DNA of 64,000 nucleotides from Enterobacter asburiae (GCA_011754535.1 JAAQVN010000001.1:2976001-3040000); one strand, 5' to 3'; numbered from the stretch's first letter, positions 9,754-18,875 are shown. Program-made: numbers and translations. Notes: generated by a model from the sequence alone, not told the origin.

Positions 9754-10554
9754 TTATTTGGTGACGTCTGCCCCGAACCACTTCTCAGACAGCGCCTTCA
9801 GGCTGCCGTCTTTCTGCATGTCAGCAATCGCGGAATCAATGGCTTTCACCAGATCCTCATTGCCTTTACGAACGGCCACGCCGGATTCCTGACGAGAGAA
9901 CGCATCACCCGCTACCGCGAGGGTATTGTTGGTTTTCTTCACCAGATCCAAAGCGGCCAGACGGTCAACCAGAATGGCGTCGATACGGCCTACGCGCAGG
10001 TCCTGATATTTCGTCGGGTCATCATCATAAGTGCGGATATCCACACCCTGAACGTTCTGGCGCAGCCACTCTTCGTAGTTGGTTCCCAGACCGACGCCAA
10101 CTTTTTTGCCTTTCAGATCGGCAGCCGTTTTGATGGAGCCTTCGTTACCTTTCTTCACCAGCGCCTGAATACCGGACACGGTGTACGGCGTGGAGAAGTC
10201 ATACTTCTTCTTACGCTCGTCAGAAATGGTCACCTGGTTAATCACCACGTCAATGCGTTTGGAGTCCAGCGAAGCCAGCATACCGTCCCATTTGGTCGGT
10301 TTCAGCGAGGCCTTAACGCCGAGGTGTTTCGCCAGTTCTTCTGCAAATTCCACTTCAAAACCGGTGAGTTTGCCGTCATCACCCTGGAAACTGAACGGAG
10401 GATAGGTTCCTTCCAGCCCAACCAGCAGCGTGCCGCGCTCTTTTACTTTATTCAGCAGGTTTTCTGCGGCGAACGTTTTTACGCTCATGCCCGCAACCAG
10501 CGCGACGGCCATAACTCCCATCAGCGCCTGACGACCCAGAAGTGCAAATTTCAT
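9754..10554 (-). CDS. tcyJ: TcyJ (FliY), periplasmic cystine-binding protein
   Basis: Solute-binding protein that delivers L-cystine to TcyLN. It has 266 residues with a cleavable signal peptide (hydrophobic LMGVMAVALVAGM, ending near TFAA-EN, about residue 30). The mature part is a type 3 binding fold: GTYPPFSFQGDDGKLTGFEVE, with the R of VTISDERKKKYDFS. It follows fliZ by 86 bp, as in E. coli, where it was first named fliY. The link to motility is positional only. Confidence 0.97.
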   Translation of the reverse strand: MKFALLGRQALMGVMAVALVAGMSVKTFAAENLLNKVKERGTLLVGLEGTYPPFSFQGDDGKLTGFEVEFAEELAKHLGVKASLKPTKWDGMLASLDSKRIDVVINQVTISDERKKKYDFSTPYTVSGIQALVKKGNEGSIKTAADLKGKKVGVGLGTNYEEWLRQNVQGVDIRTYDDDPTKYQDLRVGRIDAILVDRLAALDLVKKTNNTLAVAGDAFSRQESGVAVRKGNEDLVKAIDSAIADMQKDGSLKALSEKWFGADVTK

Positions 10555-10640
10555 AAATACCCCGATATAGTGGAATTTTTACGTAGTGTAGAGAAATCGC
10601 CTGCAACGTCAAAGGCGACTGCGCTACATCTTATTCTTTT

Positions 10641-11192
10641 TTAATATATATCAGAAGTTGTTCCGGCGAGCGCTTTCTGCTTCACGGAACCCGGCATTTG
10701 CACCTTATATTGTGCATACTTGCGCAGCGCAATACGGTAGTTGTTGGTGCTGGTTGCAGGCAGCCACGGTTCCAGATTTTCATCCAGATAACCGGTCTTG
10801 AGCAGATCGCGAGAGATATTGTTAACGGTCAGATGCTGCCCAAGGCGGCGCAGGCGAACCACATATTCGCGCACGGTGCCGTGGCTCATCTCCGTTTGTT
10901 CGAACAGGAACTGCTTGAAGCCGATGATGTCGAAGAAGTCGCTTTGCTCTTTGCAGTGAAGATCGCCACAGAAACGGCAAAGCGCCACCCACTCTTTTTG
11001 CTCTTCGAGCCACGCGGCTTCATCCATTAACGTGTCGAGGCGAGAGATTGCGATTTTGTTCACGATCTCGCCGCGGCGAACCAGCGTGATACGATCGAGT
11101 AATTTGTTACAGTGGGCGCAATGCGTCTGGCTGTGTTTAAAGTCTTTCAGGTAGCGGCTTAAAGGCCGTCTTTTAGATTGCTGCACCGTCAT
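10641..11192 (-). CDS. fliZ: FliZ, flagellar regulator and sigma-S antagonist
   Basis: DNA-binding regulator co-transcribed with fliA. In E. coli it binds sigma-S-type promoters and favours motility over curli; in Salmonella it raises FlhDC activity. The 183-residue protein matches E. coli FliZ, with N-terminal basic KRRPLSRYLKDFKHSQ, CxxC pairs (HCAHCNKLL, CRFCGDLHC) and a core-binding-like HGTVREYVVRLRRLGQHL similar to the N-terminal domain of tyrosine recombinases. No catalytic recombinase domain follows. It lies 54 bp after fliA. Confidence 0.96.
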   Translation of the reverse strand: MTVQQSKRRPLSRYLKDFKHSQTHCAHCNKLLDRITLVRRGEIVNKIAISRLDTLMDEAAWLEEQKEWVALCRFCGDLHCKEQSDFFDIIGFKQFLFEQTEMSHGTVREYVVRLRRLGQHLTVNNISRDLLKTGYLDENLEPWLPATSTNNYRIALRKYAQYKVQMPGSVKQKALAGTTSDIY

Positions 11193-11246
11193 GATAACTC
11201 CTGGTTGTCAATACGTTGTGCGGCATTTTTCGGGTGATTGAATCAC

Positions 11247-11966
11247 CTATAACTTACCCAGCTTGGTTCGTAAGCGTTTAATGGCCTGGCTGTGCAGCTG
11301 GCTAACCCGCGACTCCCCCACCTCCAGAACCGCGCCAATCTCTTTGAGATTAAGCTCTTCCTGGTAATAAAGGGTCAACACCAGCTGTTCGCGCTCAGGC
11401 AGAGCCTCAATCGCTTCCATTACGCGCTGGCGTAAATTCCCTTCCATTAAATGGTGTAACGGGTTTTCCTGCTGGTGCTCGTCCGTCACCAGCTCGATGC
11501 TATCGCCATGCTCTTCGCGCCACTCGTCATAGGAGAAGAGTTGGCTATTATTGGTATCGAGCAACATCTGACGATACTCTTCAACAGCAATGCCAAGACG
11601 TTCCGCCACTTCGGTTTCCGTTGCGTTGCGTCCCAGTTCCTGTTCCAGCTGCCCCATCGCATGCGCCACTTCGCGCGCGTTGCGGCGAACGCTGCGCGGC
11701 ACCCAGTCGCGGCTGCGCAGCTCGTCCAGCATCGCACCACGAATACGCTGAACTGCGTAAGTCGTAAATGCCGTTCCTTGCAGAGCGTCGTATCGGTCAA
11801 CTGCATTCAATAACCCGATACCGCCCGCCTGTAGCAGATCGTCAAGTTCCACGCTCGCCGGCAAGCGCACCTGGAGGCGCAATGCTTCGTGACGCACCAG
11901 CGGGACATAACGCTGCCACAGCGAGTGTTTATCCATTACACCTTCAGCGGTATAGAGTGAATTCAC
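11247..11966 (-). CDS. fliA: FliA, sigma-28 factor for class 3 flagellar genes
   Basis: Alternative sigma factor that directs transcription of flagellin, filament cap and chemotaxis genes. It has 239 residues, the E. coli length. Region 2 reads LLQAGGIGLLNAVDRYD and FTTYAVQRIRGAMLDELR; region 4 ends NLKEIGAVLEVGESRVSQLHSQAIKRL. The first ATG (MNSLYTAEGVMDKH) is the same start as in E. coli. Activity is held back by FlgM, which is not in this window. An autoregulated sigma-28 promoter is visible upstream. Confidence 0.98.
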   Translation of the reverse strand: MNSLYTAEGVMDKHSLWQRYVPLVRHEALRLQVRLPASVELDDLLQAGGIGLLNAVDRYDALQGTAFTTYAVQRIRGAMLDELRSRDWVPRSVRRNAREVAHAMGQLEQELGRNATETEVAERLGIAVEEYRQMLLDTNNSQLFSYDEWREEHGDSIELVTDEHQQENPLHHLMEGNLRQRVMEAIEALPEREQLVLTLYYQEELNLKEIGAVLEVGESRVSQLHSQAIKRLRTKLGKL

Positions 11967-11991
11967 GATAAACAGCCCTGCGTTAGTTGAG

Positions 11992-12018
11992 TTATCGGCA
12001 TGATTATCCGATTCTGCA
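11992..12018 (-). promoter_or_regulatory. Sigma-28 promoter of fliA
   Basis: On the minus strand a perfect -10 GCCGATAA (11992-11999) is preceded after 11 bp by TGCAGAAT, a degenerate -35. The fliA ATG follows about 26 bp downstream. It resembles the known autoregulatory class 3 promoter of E. coli fliA. Confidence 0.65.
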
Positions 12019-12066
12019 GGGCGTTCAATTGGATGAAAAAGGGGGATAAAGTGAGGTTATTCTGAG

Positions 12067-12087
12067 GTTGCCCGCATCAGGGGCAAC
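12067..12087. other. Hairpin between fliB and fliA
   Basis: Inverted repeat GTTGCCC/GGGCAAC with a 7-base loop, just after the fliB stop. The T run (TTTT) follows on the plus strand, not on the minus strand as a fliB terminator would need, so its role is unclear. Confidence 0.35.
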
Positions 12088-12095
12088 TTTTCTGG

Positions 12096-13301
12096 CTAAA
12101 TTAACAGTTGCAGCAATGAGATATCGTCGCCCAATTTGACGCTATCTATATGTTGATGAAAGAGCTTTCCTGCTTCCTGATTATGCTGGCTCAGGGAGTG
12201 GAAGCTGTAAATAACGTCAATAATATTGTCTTTTTCAATTTTCCCCGCCGCGATGGCCTGACCGGCAAGCAGCGATTTGAGGAAATAGAACTCCGCGACG
12301 ATTAAATAGAGATTATTCAACATGCTGCGGCCGTTGCTCTGCGGGAAGCCCTGCTCCCAGAGCTTGTATTTAAAAAAGTTCTTAAACAGGTGATCGTTTT
12401 CCGTCAGGTAACCGCCCGCCACATCGCGCCACACGGACTCGATGTTTTCCATGACCTTTTCTGCCGAAACGGTGTCATCGACAGATTCAAACTGTTGATA
12501 AAGCTGGTCAAAATAACGGTTTAATACGGCGCCACCGCGGGCCGTCGCTTTCTTCGTAAAGTAACTTTGGATGAGCGAGATTAACGCGAATTTCAGGCTG
12601 TAGTTCTGATTAAACCCGCCTAACTCCGTCTTGATTTTACCGCTCACCAGCTCGTTCACCAGCGAAAAATAAACCGTTTCGAGCGTGCCGATATTCTCTT
12701 CCAGGTTTTCGAGCTTTTCAGCGACCATGAGGAATTTCACCACGGCATAAACTTGTTCTTCAACGCTCACGGCCTCAACGCTAAATAGGTTCTGGCAGAA
12801 GAGATTGATGACCTTAATCTTCAAATCCATCGCTGGCGCATTATTAACGTCCTGCTGAACGTTGATGGACTCCATCATCGACATCGACGCCCGATCGTTC
12901 AACAACAGTCGGGTGACTTCCGGACACGAGAGATTGAGCGATTTTTCGATTTCGGTTTTATAGACGCGGTTTGTCCGCGGGAATGTCGAACAGGTTGGGC
13001 TTAACGCCTGGGCCCCCATGGCGCTATGAATAGAACAGAGCTTTTCCGTATCCATAAACGGGCAATTTTTACTTTCCGTATGGAAAATCACTTCGCCCCA
13101 GTTGCCATACTGTTTTTTTGTGACTTTTATCGCCGTTTTCGCCGTGTGACGAATGGCGGAATTTTTACTGTTCAGATAACGGTTAACGGAGGATTTATCA
13201 AACGCGATGGTCCAGCCCTGACAACAATGTTCACGACATTCCCCACCGACACAGGAAAAATCTGCGACCAGTTTAGGCTGGGTAATAACGATCTGTTTCA
13301 C
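12096..13301 (-). CDS. fliB: FliB, flagellin lysine N-methylase
   Basis: Methylates lysines of flagellin; known from Salmonella and absent from E. coli K-12. The N-terminus carries a cysteine cluster, CVGGECREHCCQGW, and later CPFM, CSIH and CSTF, fitting a metal or Fe-S site. I start it at GTG 13301 because GAGGAT lies 6 bp ahead and the product is then 401 residues, the length I recall for Salmonella FliB. The longer frame would start at a TTG inside the fliC terminator. It lies between fliA and fliC as in Salmonella and may need its own promoter. Confidence 0.9.
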   Translation of the reverse strand: MKQIVITQPKLVADFSCVGGECREHCCQGWTIAFDKSSVNRYLNSKNSAIRHTAKTAIKVTKKQYGNWGEVIFHTESKNCPFMDTEKLCSIHSAMGAQALSPTCSTFPRTNRVYKTEIEKSLNLSCPEVTRLLLNDRASMSMMESINVQQDVNNAPAMDLKIKVINLFCQNLFSVEAVSVEEQVYAVVKFLMVAEKLENLEENIGTLETVYFSLVNELVSGKIKTELGGFNQNYSLKFALISLIQSYFTKKATARGGAVLNRYFDQLYQQFESVDDTVSAEKVMENIESVWRDVAGGYLTENDHLFKNFFKYKLWEQGFPQSNGRSMLNNLYLIVAEFYFLKSLLAGQAIAAGKIEKDNIIDVIYSFHSLSQHNQEAGKLFHQHIDSVKLGDDISLLQLLI

Positions 13302-13326
13302 GGGCGGATCCTCAAAATTCAGAGAC

Positions 13327-13352
13327 AAAAAAACCCCGCCGAAGCGGGGTTT
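13327..13352 (-). terminator. Terminator of fliC
   Basis: Stem AAACCCCGC/GCGGGGTTT with a CGAA loop (13331-13352), followed on the minus strand by a run of seven Ts. It lies 12 bp past the fliC stop and ends just 25 bp before the fliB start, so most fliC transcripts should stop before fliB. Confidence 0.92.
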
Positions 13353-13363
13353 GATGCGTAATA

Positions 13364-14188
13364 TTAACGCAGCAGAGACAGAACGGTCTGTGGAACCTGG
13401 TTTGCCTGAGACAGAACAGAAGTACCAGCCTGCTGCAGGATCTGCGCGCGGGACATGTTGGAAACTTCAGTTGCGTAGTCAGCGTCCTGGATACGGGACT
13501 GAGCAGCAGACAGGTTGTTAGAGGTGTTGTTCAGGTTGTTGATTGCAGAAGTGAAGCGGTTCTGCACAGCACCCAGACCGGAACGAGCGGTATCAACTTT
13601 AGCGATTGCTTTGTCAATGGTGTCCAGATCGGTAGCAGTCATTGCTTTCAGGTCGATTGCGTTCACACCCAGAGTGGTGGTGTCAGCTTTAGCACCGCTC
13701 AGGTCCAGATCGATGGTGTCGCCGTCGTTTACGCCAACCTGAATTTTAACCACACCAGCAGTACCAGCAGAACCATCCAGCAGTTTGATGCCGTTGAAGT
13801 CGGTTTTGCTGGCAACACGGTTGATTTCAGCCAGACGAGCGGTAACTTCATCCTGCAGAGAGGCCAGGTCAGAGGTGCTGTTGGTGCCGTTGCTTGCCTG
13901 AACAGCCAGTTCACGAACGCGCTGCAGGTTGTTGTTGATTTCGTTCAGGGAACCTTCAGCGGTCTGCGCCATGGAGATACCGTCGTTGGCGTTACGTGCA
14001 GCCTGAGTCATACCTTTGATCTGAGCGGTCATGCGGTTTGCAATCGCCTGGCCAGCGGCATCGTCTTTCGCGCTGTTGATACGCAGACCTGAAGACAGAC
14101 GCTCAATAGCAGTGCCCAGAGAAGACTGAGATTTGTTCAGGTTGTTCTGAGTAGTCAGGGACAACAGGTTAGTATTGATAACTGCCAT
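13364..14188 (-). CDS. fliC: Flagellin FliC
   Basis: Filament subunit, exported by the flagellar type III system. At 274 residues it is short: conserved N-terminal D0/D1 (MAVINTNLLSLTTQNNL, ERLSSGLRINSAKDDAAGQ) and C-terminal D1/D0 (QNRFTSAINNLNN, ending VLSLLR) flank a small variable middle of about 70 residues (roughly 130-200), so the large outer D2/D3 domains of Salmonella flagellin are missing. It has a sigma-28 promoter upstream and a strong terminator after it. FliB next to it probably methylates its lysines. Confidence 0.98.
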   Translation of the reverse strand: MAVINTNLLSLTTQNNLNKSQSSLGTAIERLSSGLRINSAKDDAAGQAIANRMTAQIKGMTQAARNANDGISMAQTAEGSLNEINNNLQRVRELAVQASNGTNSTSDLASLQDEVTARLAEINRVASKTDFNGIKLLDGSAGTAGVVKIQVGVNDGDTIDLDLSGAKADTTTLGVNAIDLKAMTATDLDTIDKAIAKVDTARSGLGAVQNRFTSAINNLNNTSNNLSAAQSRIQDADYATEVSNMSRAQILQQAGTSVLSQANQVPQTVLSLLR

Positions 14189-14262
14189 AATTTTCTTTCC
14201 TTCAAAAATTGGGTTTTAGGTCCGGTGCCTAACACTCACAGCGTCTCTCACCGTCAACAAGG

Positions 14263-14289
14263 TTATCGACGGGTCCCGAAAAGACTTTA
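14263..14289 (-). promoter_or_regulatory. Sigma-28 promoter of fliC
   Basis: On the minus strand TAAAGTCT (-35, 14282-14289), an 11-bp spacer and GTCGATAA (-10, 14263-14270) match the FliA consensus TAAAGTTT-N11-GCCGATAA with three mismatches. It is about 75 bp upstream of the fliC ATG. Confidence 0.88.
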
Positions 14290-14524
14290 GAATCAATTTC
14301 GAAAAAATTATAACCAAATGATTAGTAACGATTTTATTTTTAAAAAATCAATTAAGATTTATCATAAGGTTATTATTTAGGTCTTTTTATTACGTGGAAT
14401 ATGCCAAAAAAGGCACACATTTATCCGTGTTATTGACGCGCTAAAAAATCGTCCCAAAGTGCAATCGTTTCATTTACCGCGCCAGGACATGCCTATTCTT
14501 TGGATTATTTTTTTCTCGCCATCG

Positions 14525-14551
14525 TAAACTTTTACTATTCGAGGCCGATAA
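14525..14551 (+). promoter_or_regulatory. Sigma-28 promoter of fliDST
   Basis: TAAACTTT (14525-14532), an 11-bp spacer and GCCGATAA (14544-14551) form a near-perfect FliA promoter, 37 bp ahead of the fliD ATG. Confidence 0.92.
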
Positions 14552-14588
14552 GAGTCCTGAACTACTTTCGTATTTAAGGAAAATATAC

Positions 14589-16013
14589 ATGGCTACTATC
14601 AGTAACCTCGGGATAGGTTCTGCAGGACTCGGGGATTTATATAATCAGTTGGACGCAGCAGAAAGAACCAAGCTGACGACGATTACTACCCAGCAATCAA
14701 CGTATAACGCACAGTTGAGCGCGTACGGCAAGCTGCAGAGTGCCATGACCTCGCTGCAGACTGCGACCGCTGCGCTGGGTAAAGCGACCACATGGAACTC
14801 AACTGCCGTAAGCAGCACCAACACGGCCTTTACGGCAACCACTACCGCTGACGCATCCGTCGGCTCTTATGTGGTTAACGTCAACCAGGTGGCAAAAGCA
14901 CAGGCGCTCACGACGGGCTCCTATACCACCAACACGGAGCTGCTGGGCGATACGACCGGCACGACGCGTAAAATTACGATTACCCAGCCGGGGACTAAAA
15001 CGCCTTTAGAGGTGAACCTGGCCGATGGCGATACGTCGCTGGCCGGGATCGCGAGCGCGATCAATAAAGCGAACGGCAACGTCACCGCCAGCGTAATCAA
15101 GGCGAAAGACGGCGATTATCGCCTGATGCTGTCATCGAAAACCACCGGTACGGATGGCGAGATGACCATCAGCGTAACCGGGGACGACAAGCTGCAAAGC
15201 GCCATCGGCTACGACTCAACCGCCAAAACCGGCGCGCTGACGGTAAATACCGCGGCACAGAACGCGATTGTCGTCGTGAACGACATCAAGATTGAGCGTC
15301 AATCGAATACCATCTCCGATGCGCTGCCCGGCATGACCTTCACCGTGAAGGCAGAAAGTAAAGCGGATGAAATGCTGGAAGTGACGCGCGCCACGGATGC
15401 GAACCAGAAAGCCGTAACGGACTGGGTAACCGCGTATAACTCGCTGCAGTCCACCATTAATAGTCTGACCAAATATGTGCCGGTCGACGCTGGCGCTGGC
15501 GGCCAGTCAGCCAGCAACGGCGCGCTTGTCGGTGATGCAAACGTGCGCGGGATCCAGTCTCAGCTGCGCGGTCTGCTGACCGAAGTGCAGGCCGGCTCCG
15601 TTCAGATCATGGCTCAACTCGGGATTACCCAGGATCCAGTGAAAGGCGCAGACGGTACGGTCGGTAACCTGAAGGTGGATACCGATAAGCTGAAAAAAGC
15701 GCTGACCGACAACCCGACCGCCGTACAGCAGTACTTTATCGGTGACGGAAAGAAAACCGGTCTGGCGACCCAGATGAACAACACGCTGACCACCATGCTC
15801 AGCACCAGCACCGGCAGCGCGGGTGTGATCCAGAACGCGAAAGACGGTATTAACAAAACGCTGAAAACCCTGGGCGAACGTTACGATTCTATGGAAGCCT
15901 CTATTGATGCGACCATGGCGCGTTACAAAGCACAGTTCACCAGCCTGGACGTATTAGTCACCAAAATGACCAGTACGGCCAACTACCTGACCCAACAGTT
16001 CTCACAAAAATAG
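14589..16013 (+). CDS. fliD: FliD, flagellar filament cap protein
   Basis: Cap protein at the filament tip that folds incoming flagellin subunits. It has 474 residues. The N-terminal FliD domain begins MATISNLGIGSAGLG, and long Thr/Ser/Ala-rich regions form the outer domains. The C-terminal coiled coil is TLKTLGERYDSMEASIDATMARYKAQFTSLD, ending TANYLTQQFSQK. It leads fliD-fliS-fliT under a sigma-28 promoter. Its length is near that of E. coli and Salmonella FliD (about 467). Confidence 0.97.
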   Translation: MATISNLGIGSAGLGDLYNQLDAAERTKLTTITTQQSTYNAQLSAYGKLQSAMTSLQTATAALGKATTWNSTAVSSTNTAFTATTTADASVGSYVVNVNQVAKAQALTTGSYTTNTELLGDTTGTTRKITITQPGTKTPLEVNLADGDTSLAGIASAINKANGNVTASVIKAKDGDYRLMLSSKTTGTDGEMTISVTGDDKLQSAIGYDSTAKTGALTVNTAAQNAIVVVNDIKIERQSNTISDALPGMTFTVKAESKADEMLEVTRATDANQKAVTDWVTAYNSLQSTINSLTKYVPVDAGAGGQSASNGALVGDANVRGIQSQLRGLLTEVQAGSVQIMAQLGITQDPVKGADGTVGNLKVDTDKLKKALTDNPTAVQQYFIGDGKKTGLATQMNNTLTTMLSTSTGSAGVIQNAKDGINKTLKTLGERYDSMEASIDATMARYKAQFTSLDVLVTKMTSTANYLTQQFSQK

Positions 16014-16034
16014 TCGTAGCCTTCAGGAGTGGAT

Positions 16035-16439
16035 ATGTATAAGACCTCTGGTGTTCAATCCTATCAGCAGATAGGAGTAGAAAGCGCTGTTATGAATGCC
16101 AGTCCACACCAGCTGATTGTCATGTTGTTCGACGGGGCGCAGAGCGCCCTCGTCCGCGCGCGTTTGTTCATGGAAGCCGGACAAATTCGTGAAAAAGGCG
16201 AAGCGTTATCGAAAGCCATTAACATCATCGACAACGGTTTAAAAGCAGGACTGAACATGGAGGTTGAGAGCGATCTGTCCAGTAATCTTGCCTCCTTGTA
16301 CGAATATATGGTTCGACGTTTATTACTGGCGAACGTCAGTAACGACGTAGACGCAATTGTTGAAGTCGAGGGTTTATTAAACAACATTGCGGATGCGTGG
16401 AAGCAAATCGGCCCCAATGCGTCCTCTATTTCAGGATAA
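16035..16439 (+). CDS. fliS: FliS, flagellin export chaperone
   Basis: Cytoplasmic chaperone that binds the flagellin C-terminus and stops early polymerisation. The chosen ATG at 16035 has AGGAG 5 bp ahead; an in-frame GTG at 16029 overlaps that site and is unlikely. The product is 134 residues, with the FliS motifs YQQIGVESAVMNASPHQLIVMLFDGA and YMVRRLLLANVSND. It lies 21 bp after fliD. Confidence 0.96.
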   Translation: MYKTSGVQSYQQIGVESAVMNASPHQLIVMLFDGAQSALVRARLFMEAGQIREKGEALSKAINIIDNGLKAGLNMEVESDLSSNLASLYEYMVRRLLLANVSNDVDAIVEVEGLLNNIADAWKQIGPNASSISG

Positions 16440-16444
16440 TTTTG

Positions 16445-16819
16445 ATGAATAATCCCAGCGCAGCGCTTAGCCACTGGCAGGCGTTACATGCTCAGAGCAT
16501 TGCTATGCTAAATCTCGCACATTCTGGTCAATGGGATGCGCTTATTGAGCAGGAAATGCATTACGTTCAACTGGTGGAAAAGATTTCGCAAACGCCCATC
16601 ATGTCATGCCCCCCGGCTCAGGTTGAGCAAGCGCGTGCGCTGCTGGAGATGATCCTCGACAATGAGAATACGTTAAAGGCCCTGCTGAAAGTGCGGATGG
16701 ACGAACTGCGTAATCTCATCGATCAGACCGGTAAACAGCAATCCATCACCTCTACCTATGGAAAGCTGTCAGGGAATATTCTTTATCCAGAAAGTGTTAC
16801 CCGCGACACACAATTATGA
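16445..16819 (+). CDS. fliT: FliT, FliD chaperone and FlhDC inhibitor
   Basis: Export chaperone for FliD. When free, it binds FlhDC and lowers class 2 transcription in Salmonella. The start at 16445 gives 124 residues, close to E. coli FliT (121), beginning [12 protein letters not shown]. The conserved core is [15 protein letters not shown] and [19 protein letters not shown]. It begins 5 bp after the fliS stop. A longer in-frame start overlaps fliS and lacks support. Confidence 0.93.
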   Translation: MNNPSAALSHWQALHAQSIAMLNLAHSGQWDALIEQEMHYVQLVEKISQTPIMSCPPAQVEQARALLEMILDNENTLKALLKVRMDELRNLIDQTGKQQSITSTYGKLSGNILYPESVTRDTQL

Positions 16820-16871
16820 TTTCTTCATCCATACTCCAGAAGTCTGCCAAATGGCTTCTGGAGCACGGACG

Positions 16872-18359
16872 ATGAAAAACCCCACCCTGTTACAATGCTT
16901 TCACTGGTATTACCCCGCTGGCGGTGAATTGTGGCGAGAAGTCACGGCGTTAGCCCCCAATCTTAATGAAATCGGCATCAACATGATCTGGCTGCCGCCC
17001 GCCTATAAAGGGGCTTCCGGCGGGTATTCGGTTGGCTATGACTGTTACGATCTGTTCGACCTCGGCGAGTTTGATCAGAAAGGCAGTATCGCCACAAAGT
17101 ACGGTGACAAAGCGCAGCTGCTGGAGGCCATCGACGCCCTTAAAAGCAACGACATTGCCGTACTGCTGGACGTGGTGGTGAACCACAAAATGGGAGCAGA
17201 TGAGAAAGAGCCTGTCCGTGTTCAGCGCGTGAACGAGCAGGATCGCACGCAAATCGATGATGAGATCGTCGAGTGCGAAGCGTGGACACGTTACACCTTC
17301 CCTGCCCGCGCCGGGCAATATTCGCAGTTTATCTGGGATTACAAATGCTTCAGCGGCGTCGACCATATTGAGAATCCCGATGAAGACGGCATCTTTAAAA
17401 TCGTCAACGACTACACCGGCGAAGGCTGGAACGACCAGGTCGACGATGAGATGGGTAACTTCGATTACCTGATGGGCGAAAATATCGACTTTCGCAATCA
17501 CGCCGTCACCGAGGAGATCAAATACTGGGCCCGCTGGGTCATGGAACAGACGCGCTGCGACGGTTTTCGTCTGGACGCCGTCAAGCATATTCCCGCCTGG
17601 TTTTACAAAGAGTGGATTGAGCACGTACAGGAAGTCGCCGAACAGCCGTTATTTATCGTGGCGGAATACTGGTCCCACGAGGTGGACAAACTGCAGGCCT
17701 ATATTGACCAGGTCGACGGTAAAACCATGCTGTTTGATGCCCCCCTGCAGATGAAATTCCACGAAGCGTCACGTCAGGGTCGGGATTACGACATGAGCCA
17801 GATCTTCACCGGCACGCTGGTGGAGGCCGATCCGTTTCATGCGGTCACCCTCGTCGCTAACCATGACACGCAGCCTCTGCAGGCGCTGGAAGCGCCGGTG
17901 GAAGCCTGGTTTAAACCGCTGGCGTATGCGCTGATCCTGCTGCGGGAAAACGGTGTGCCGAGCGTTTTCTATCCGGATCTGTTCGGCGCCAGCTATGACG
18001 ATACGGGAGGTGACGGCGAGACCTATCACATCGACATGCCGGTTATTGAGCAGCTCCACGAGCTGATCCTTGCCCGCCAGCGCTTTGCCCACGGCGTGCA
18101 GACGCTGTTTTTTGACCATCCAAACTGCATCGCCTTCAGCCGCAGCGGCACCGAGGACGATCCCGGCTGCGTGGTGGTCATGTCGAACGGTGACGACGGC
18201 GAGAAGGTGATTTGCCTGGGGGAAAACTACGGCAACAAAACGTGGCGGGATTTTCTCGGCAACCGTGAAGAAACGGTCACCACCGCGGCGGATGGCGAAG
18301 GCACCTTTACCTGCAAAGGGGGAAGCGTTAGCGTGTGGGTGATTGAGGATGCGTTGTAG
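16872..18359 (+). CDS. amyA: Cytoplasmic alpha-amylase AmyA
   Basis: Glycoside hydrolase family 13 enzyme that cleaves alpha-1,4-glucans in the cytosol; there is no signal peptide. Starting at ATG 16872 ([18 protein letters not shown]) the product has 495 residues, equal to E. coli AmyA. Conserved regions are [12 protein letters not shown] (I), [10 protein letters not shown] with the nucleophile Asp (II), FIVAEYW with the acid Glu (III) and VANHDTQ (IV). It sits between the fliDST and fliE regions, as in E. coli. Confidence 0.97.
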   Translation: MKNPTLLQCFHWYYPAGGELWREVTALAPNLNEIGINMIWLPPAYKGASGGYSVGYDCYDLFDLGEFDQKGSIATKYGDKAQLLEAIDALKSNDIAVLLDVVVNHKMGADEKEPVRVQRVNEQDRTQIDDEIVECEAWTRYTFPARAGQYSQFIWDYKCFSGVDHIENPDEDGIFKIVNDYTGEGWNDQVDDEMGNFDYLMGENIDFRNHAVTEEIKYWARWVMEQTRCDGFRLDAVKHIPAWFYKEWIEHVQEVAEQPLFIVAEYWSHEVDKLQAYIDQVDGKTMLFDAPLQMKFHEASRQGRDYDMSQIFTGTLVEADPFHAVTLVANHDTQPLQALEAPVEAWFKPLAYALILLRENGVPSVFYPDLFGASYDDTGGDGETYHIDMPVIEQLHELILARQRFAHGVQTLFFDHPNCIAFSRSGTEDDPGCVVVMSNGDDGEKVICLGENYGNKTWRDFLGNREETVTTAADGEGTFTCKGGSVSVWVIEDAL

Positions 18360-18379
18360 AACGGGAAACGTGCGGCCTG

Positions 18380-18417
18380 ATGCCCTCACCCCGTCCCTCT
18401 CCCACAGGGAGAGGGCG
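18380..18417. repeat. GC-rich intergenic repeat (CCCTCACCCC...CTCCC...GGGAGAGGG type)
   Basis: The unit reads GCCCTCACCCC, then CCCTCTCCC ACA GGGAGAGGG, a hairpin of 9-bp arms (CCCTCTCCC/GGGAGAGGG at 18395-18415). This kind of element is scattered between genes in many enterobacterial and other proteobacterial genomes. Only one copy was seen in this window. Confidence 0.6.
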
Positions 18418-18426
18418 CAAACACCA

Positions 18427-18451
18427 AAAACGGCAACGAGGTTGCCGTTTT
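18427..18451. terminator. Bidirectional terminator between amyA and yedD
   Basis: Perfect 11-bp arms AAAACGGCAAC (18427-18437) and GTTGCCGTTTT (18441-18451) around a GAG loop, with A and T runs on either side. It lies between the convergent amyA and yedD stops and fits both. Confidence 0.88.
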
Positions 18452-18461
18452 GCTTTTACCC

Positions 18462-18875
18462 TTAGGGCAGTTTACTCTCCAGCGGATTCTTGCTCAGATA
18501 ATCAGCACATTCCACCGTTGGGCGGTCAACCTTTTGCAGCTCCATCCCGTCATACTCCAGCGTTGAGCCGTCGCGATCCAGCGGATAGATATCCAGCTTG
18601 CGGGTAACGTTGTAATAGCTGTCTGAGCGCAGCATGATCTTACCCGGCACGGCAATCACGCGCTGCCACTGGCGACAGTCCAGCGTATCGCCCTCTTCCG
18701 TGACCACCAGTGTGGCAATCGCTTCAGGGCTGACCAGGCTGCTCTGCGGCCCTTTCGACTGCCAGTACCCCGCCAGGTTCGCCGGGACGGGATGCTTGAT
18801 TACATCATTATAGTTATCGACCTGAACGCACCCGGTCAGTGCCAGCAGCGCGCCAGCAATTGCTATTTTTTTCAT
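18462..18875 (-). CDS. yedD: YedD lipoprotein
   Basis: Small predicted lipoprotein of unknown function. It has 137 residues from the second of two adjacent ATGs, like E. coli YedD. The N-terminus KKIAIAGALLALTGC is a lipoprotein signal with lipobox LTGC, so the mature Cys is about residue 16. The core LDCRQWQRVIAVPGK is shared with E. coli. In E. coli yedE and yedF follow; here fliE is next, so those two are absent from this spot. Confidence 0.93.
   Translation of the reverse strand: MKKIAIAGALLALTGCVQVDNYNDVIKHPVPANLAGYWQSKGPQSSLVSPEAIATLVVTEEGDTLDCRQWQRVIAVPGKIMLRSDSYYNVTRKLDIYPLDRDGSTLEYDGMELQKVDRPTVECADYLSKNPLESKLP

Larger units (their letters stand above)
14189..14588. other. fliC-fliD divergent control region
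   Basis: This 400-bp gene-free stretch holds the two divergent sigma-28 promoters listed separately and an A+T-rich centre (about 14300-14440) with no recognised motif. No reading frame or RNA gene was seen. Confidence 0.7.

Noticed and set aside
13302..13328. Extension of fliB to a TTG at 13328
   Set aside because: The start would lie in the U tract of the fliC terminator. The GTG at 13301 has a proper GAGGAT site and gives the expected 401 residues.
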